Source: Comamonas suwonensis (GTDB taxonomy: Bacteria; Pseudomonadota; Gammaproteobacteria; Burkholderiales; Burkholderiaceae_C). From it: a DNA stretch of 64,000 bases. The translations under genes and the position numbers were made by a program. Positions 63,282 through 64,000 of this stretch are shown here, one piece after another (position 1 is the first letter of the stretch; the number at the start of each line of letters is the position of its first letter). The notes under the pieces were generated by a model. The model saw only the letters and a program-made list of their open reading frames with translations. It did no database searches and was not told the origin of the DNA. Location of the stretch: assembly GCF_012844455.2 (NCBI RefSeq), contig NZ_JABBCQ020000006.1, positions 1-64,000 on the forward strand, read 5' to 3'.

Positions 63282-63498
63282 GGGACGATTCCTTCCAGAA
63301 GGCATGAGGGCAATGCACCGGCACCGGCAGGGCGCCATGGCAGTTTGTAAGGGCACCGCACAGCGAAGCCGCGCAGCAAGGCCGACAGCGTAGCATGGCA
63401 TTTTTTGGTTCTTTACAGAATCGCGTGGATACCGGAGCAAGTGTGGCGAACTTTCCCCCAGTGCAGCCCAGTACGTGTCCACTCAGCAGAAGTATTTG

Positions 63499-64000
63499 CT
63501 AACTTTTCGCAAACGGCGTCATGTGACAAATCTGATCGGCCATGGTTTCGGCCTCTTGCGCGTTGTGCGTGACCAGAATGGCGGTCTGGCCTGCGGCACG
63601 CAGAATGTCGCGCACTTCCAGCGTCAGACGCTCGCGCGTGGCGGCATCCAGATTGGAGAACGGCTCATCGAGCAGCAGCAAGGCGGGGGACGGAGCCAGC
63701 GCCCGCGCCAGCGCAATGCGCTGCTGCTGCCCGCCGGACAACTCATGCGGGAACTTGGCCCCGGCATCGCCCAGCCCCACCACGGCCAGAAGCTCATTCA
63801 CACGCTTTTCGCGCTCGGCCTTGCTGCTGTGGCGCAGGCCAAAACCCACGTTCTGCACGGCGCTCAAGTGAGGGAACAGGCCGTACTCCTGAAACATCAT
63901 GCCCACATGGCGCTGCTCGGGCGGCAGATGGGTTCCGGGGCCTGACAGCAGCCGCTCGCCCAAATGGATGCTGCCCGCACGCACGGGTTCAAACCCCGCA
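63499..64000 (-). CDS. ABC transporter ATP-binding protein, 5' end cut by window
   Basis: The frame continues past the right edge (AGFEPVRAG at the edge), so the Walker A region lies outside. What remains contains the Q-loop (VGMMFQEYGLFPHLSAVQNVGFGL), signature LSGGQQQRIALARALA, Walker B ALLLLDEPFSNLD and the H-loop ILVTHNAQEA. It resembles ATPases of iron(III)/thiamine/spermidine-type importers (FbpC/PotA-like). Substrate cannot be told from this part. Confidence 0.88.
   Translation of the reverse strand, partial: AGFEPVRAGSIHLGERLLSGPGTHLPPEQRHVGMMFQEYGLFPHLSAVQNVGFGLRHSSKAEREKRVNELLAVVGLGDAGAKFPHELSGGQQQRIALARALAPSPALLLLDEPFSNLDAATRERLTLEVRDILRAAGQTAILVTHNAQEAETMADQICHMTPFAKS

Noticed and set aside
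1-64000. CRISPR arrays, tRNA or rRNA genes, insertion sequences, prophage
   Set aside because: I found no regularly spaced direct repeats, no tRNA-like or rRNA-like segments, and no transposase or integrase reading frame. The repeats present are short dispersed elements.

Overview
The window is a bacterial chromosomal segment of fairly high GC. It looks like a betaproteobacterium of the family Comamonadaceae, with Comamonas as my best guess. That rests on protein styles, on the gene order of the flagellar and chemotaxis genes, and on two dispersed repeat families that resemble ones I recall from that family. No rRNA, tRNA, CRISPR array, insertion sequence or prophage was seen.

Layout. An ABC-F ATPase (uup) lies at 237-2123. 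A chemotaxis operon on the minus strand (2249-8703) runs, in transcription order, CheZ-like protein, cheY-like, cheA, cheW, cheR, cheD, cheB. Divergent from it is a soluble REC-histidine kinase plus a LuxR-type response regulator (8820-10626). A large flagellar block follows: fliL-M-N-O-P-Q-R (10775-15146), fliF-G-H-I-J-K (15339-22232), divergent fliE (22406-22714), motA-motB-cheY-cheZ (22899-25945), two flagellins, fliD, fliS and fliT (26325-32180), flhB-flhA-flhF-flhG-like-fliA (32405-38873), an HDOD protein (39052-40335), flgB to flgL (40391-51183), and divergent flgA, flgM and flgN (51390-52965).

Beyond the flagellar block are a four-gene polyprenyl-phosphate sugar module (53040-56903), a MocR-type regulator divergent from a PLP aminotransferase (56911-59913), an unrecognised protein (60001-61035), a PhzF-family protein, a branched-chain aminotransferase, and an ABC ATPase cut by the window end.

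How the genes work together. The fli, flh and flg genes encode essentially a complete flagellum: export gate, C-ring, MS-ring, rod, hook, filament, cap, chaperones and stator. FliA and FlgM form the usual sigma-28/anti-sigma checkpoint. Sigma-28-like promoters with spacing of 15-16 bp are visible before fliC1, fliD, fliS and flgM, and weaker ones before cheA and motA. No flhDC and no chemoreceptor gene is present, so the master regulator and receptors must lie elsewhere.

Most interesting points: a second, short CheZ-like protein carrying the DxxxQ phosphatase motif; an FlhG-position protein that has lost its ATP-binding P-loop; a candidate lipid A hexosamine-modification module; a small repeat family that has inserted in frame into two proteins; and an array of CTGTA-type sites in front of the MocR gene.
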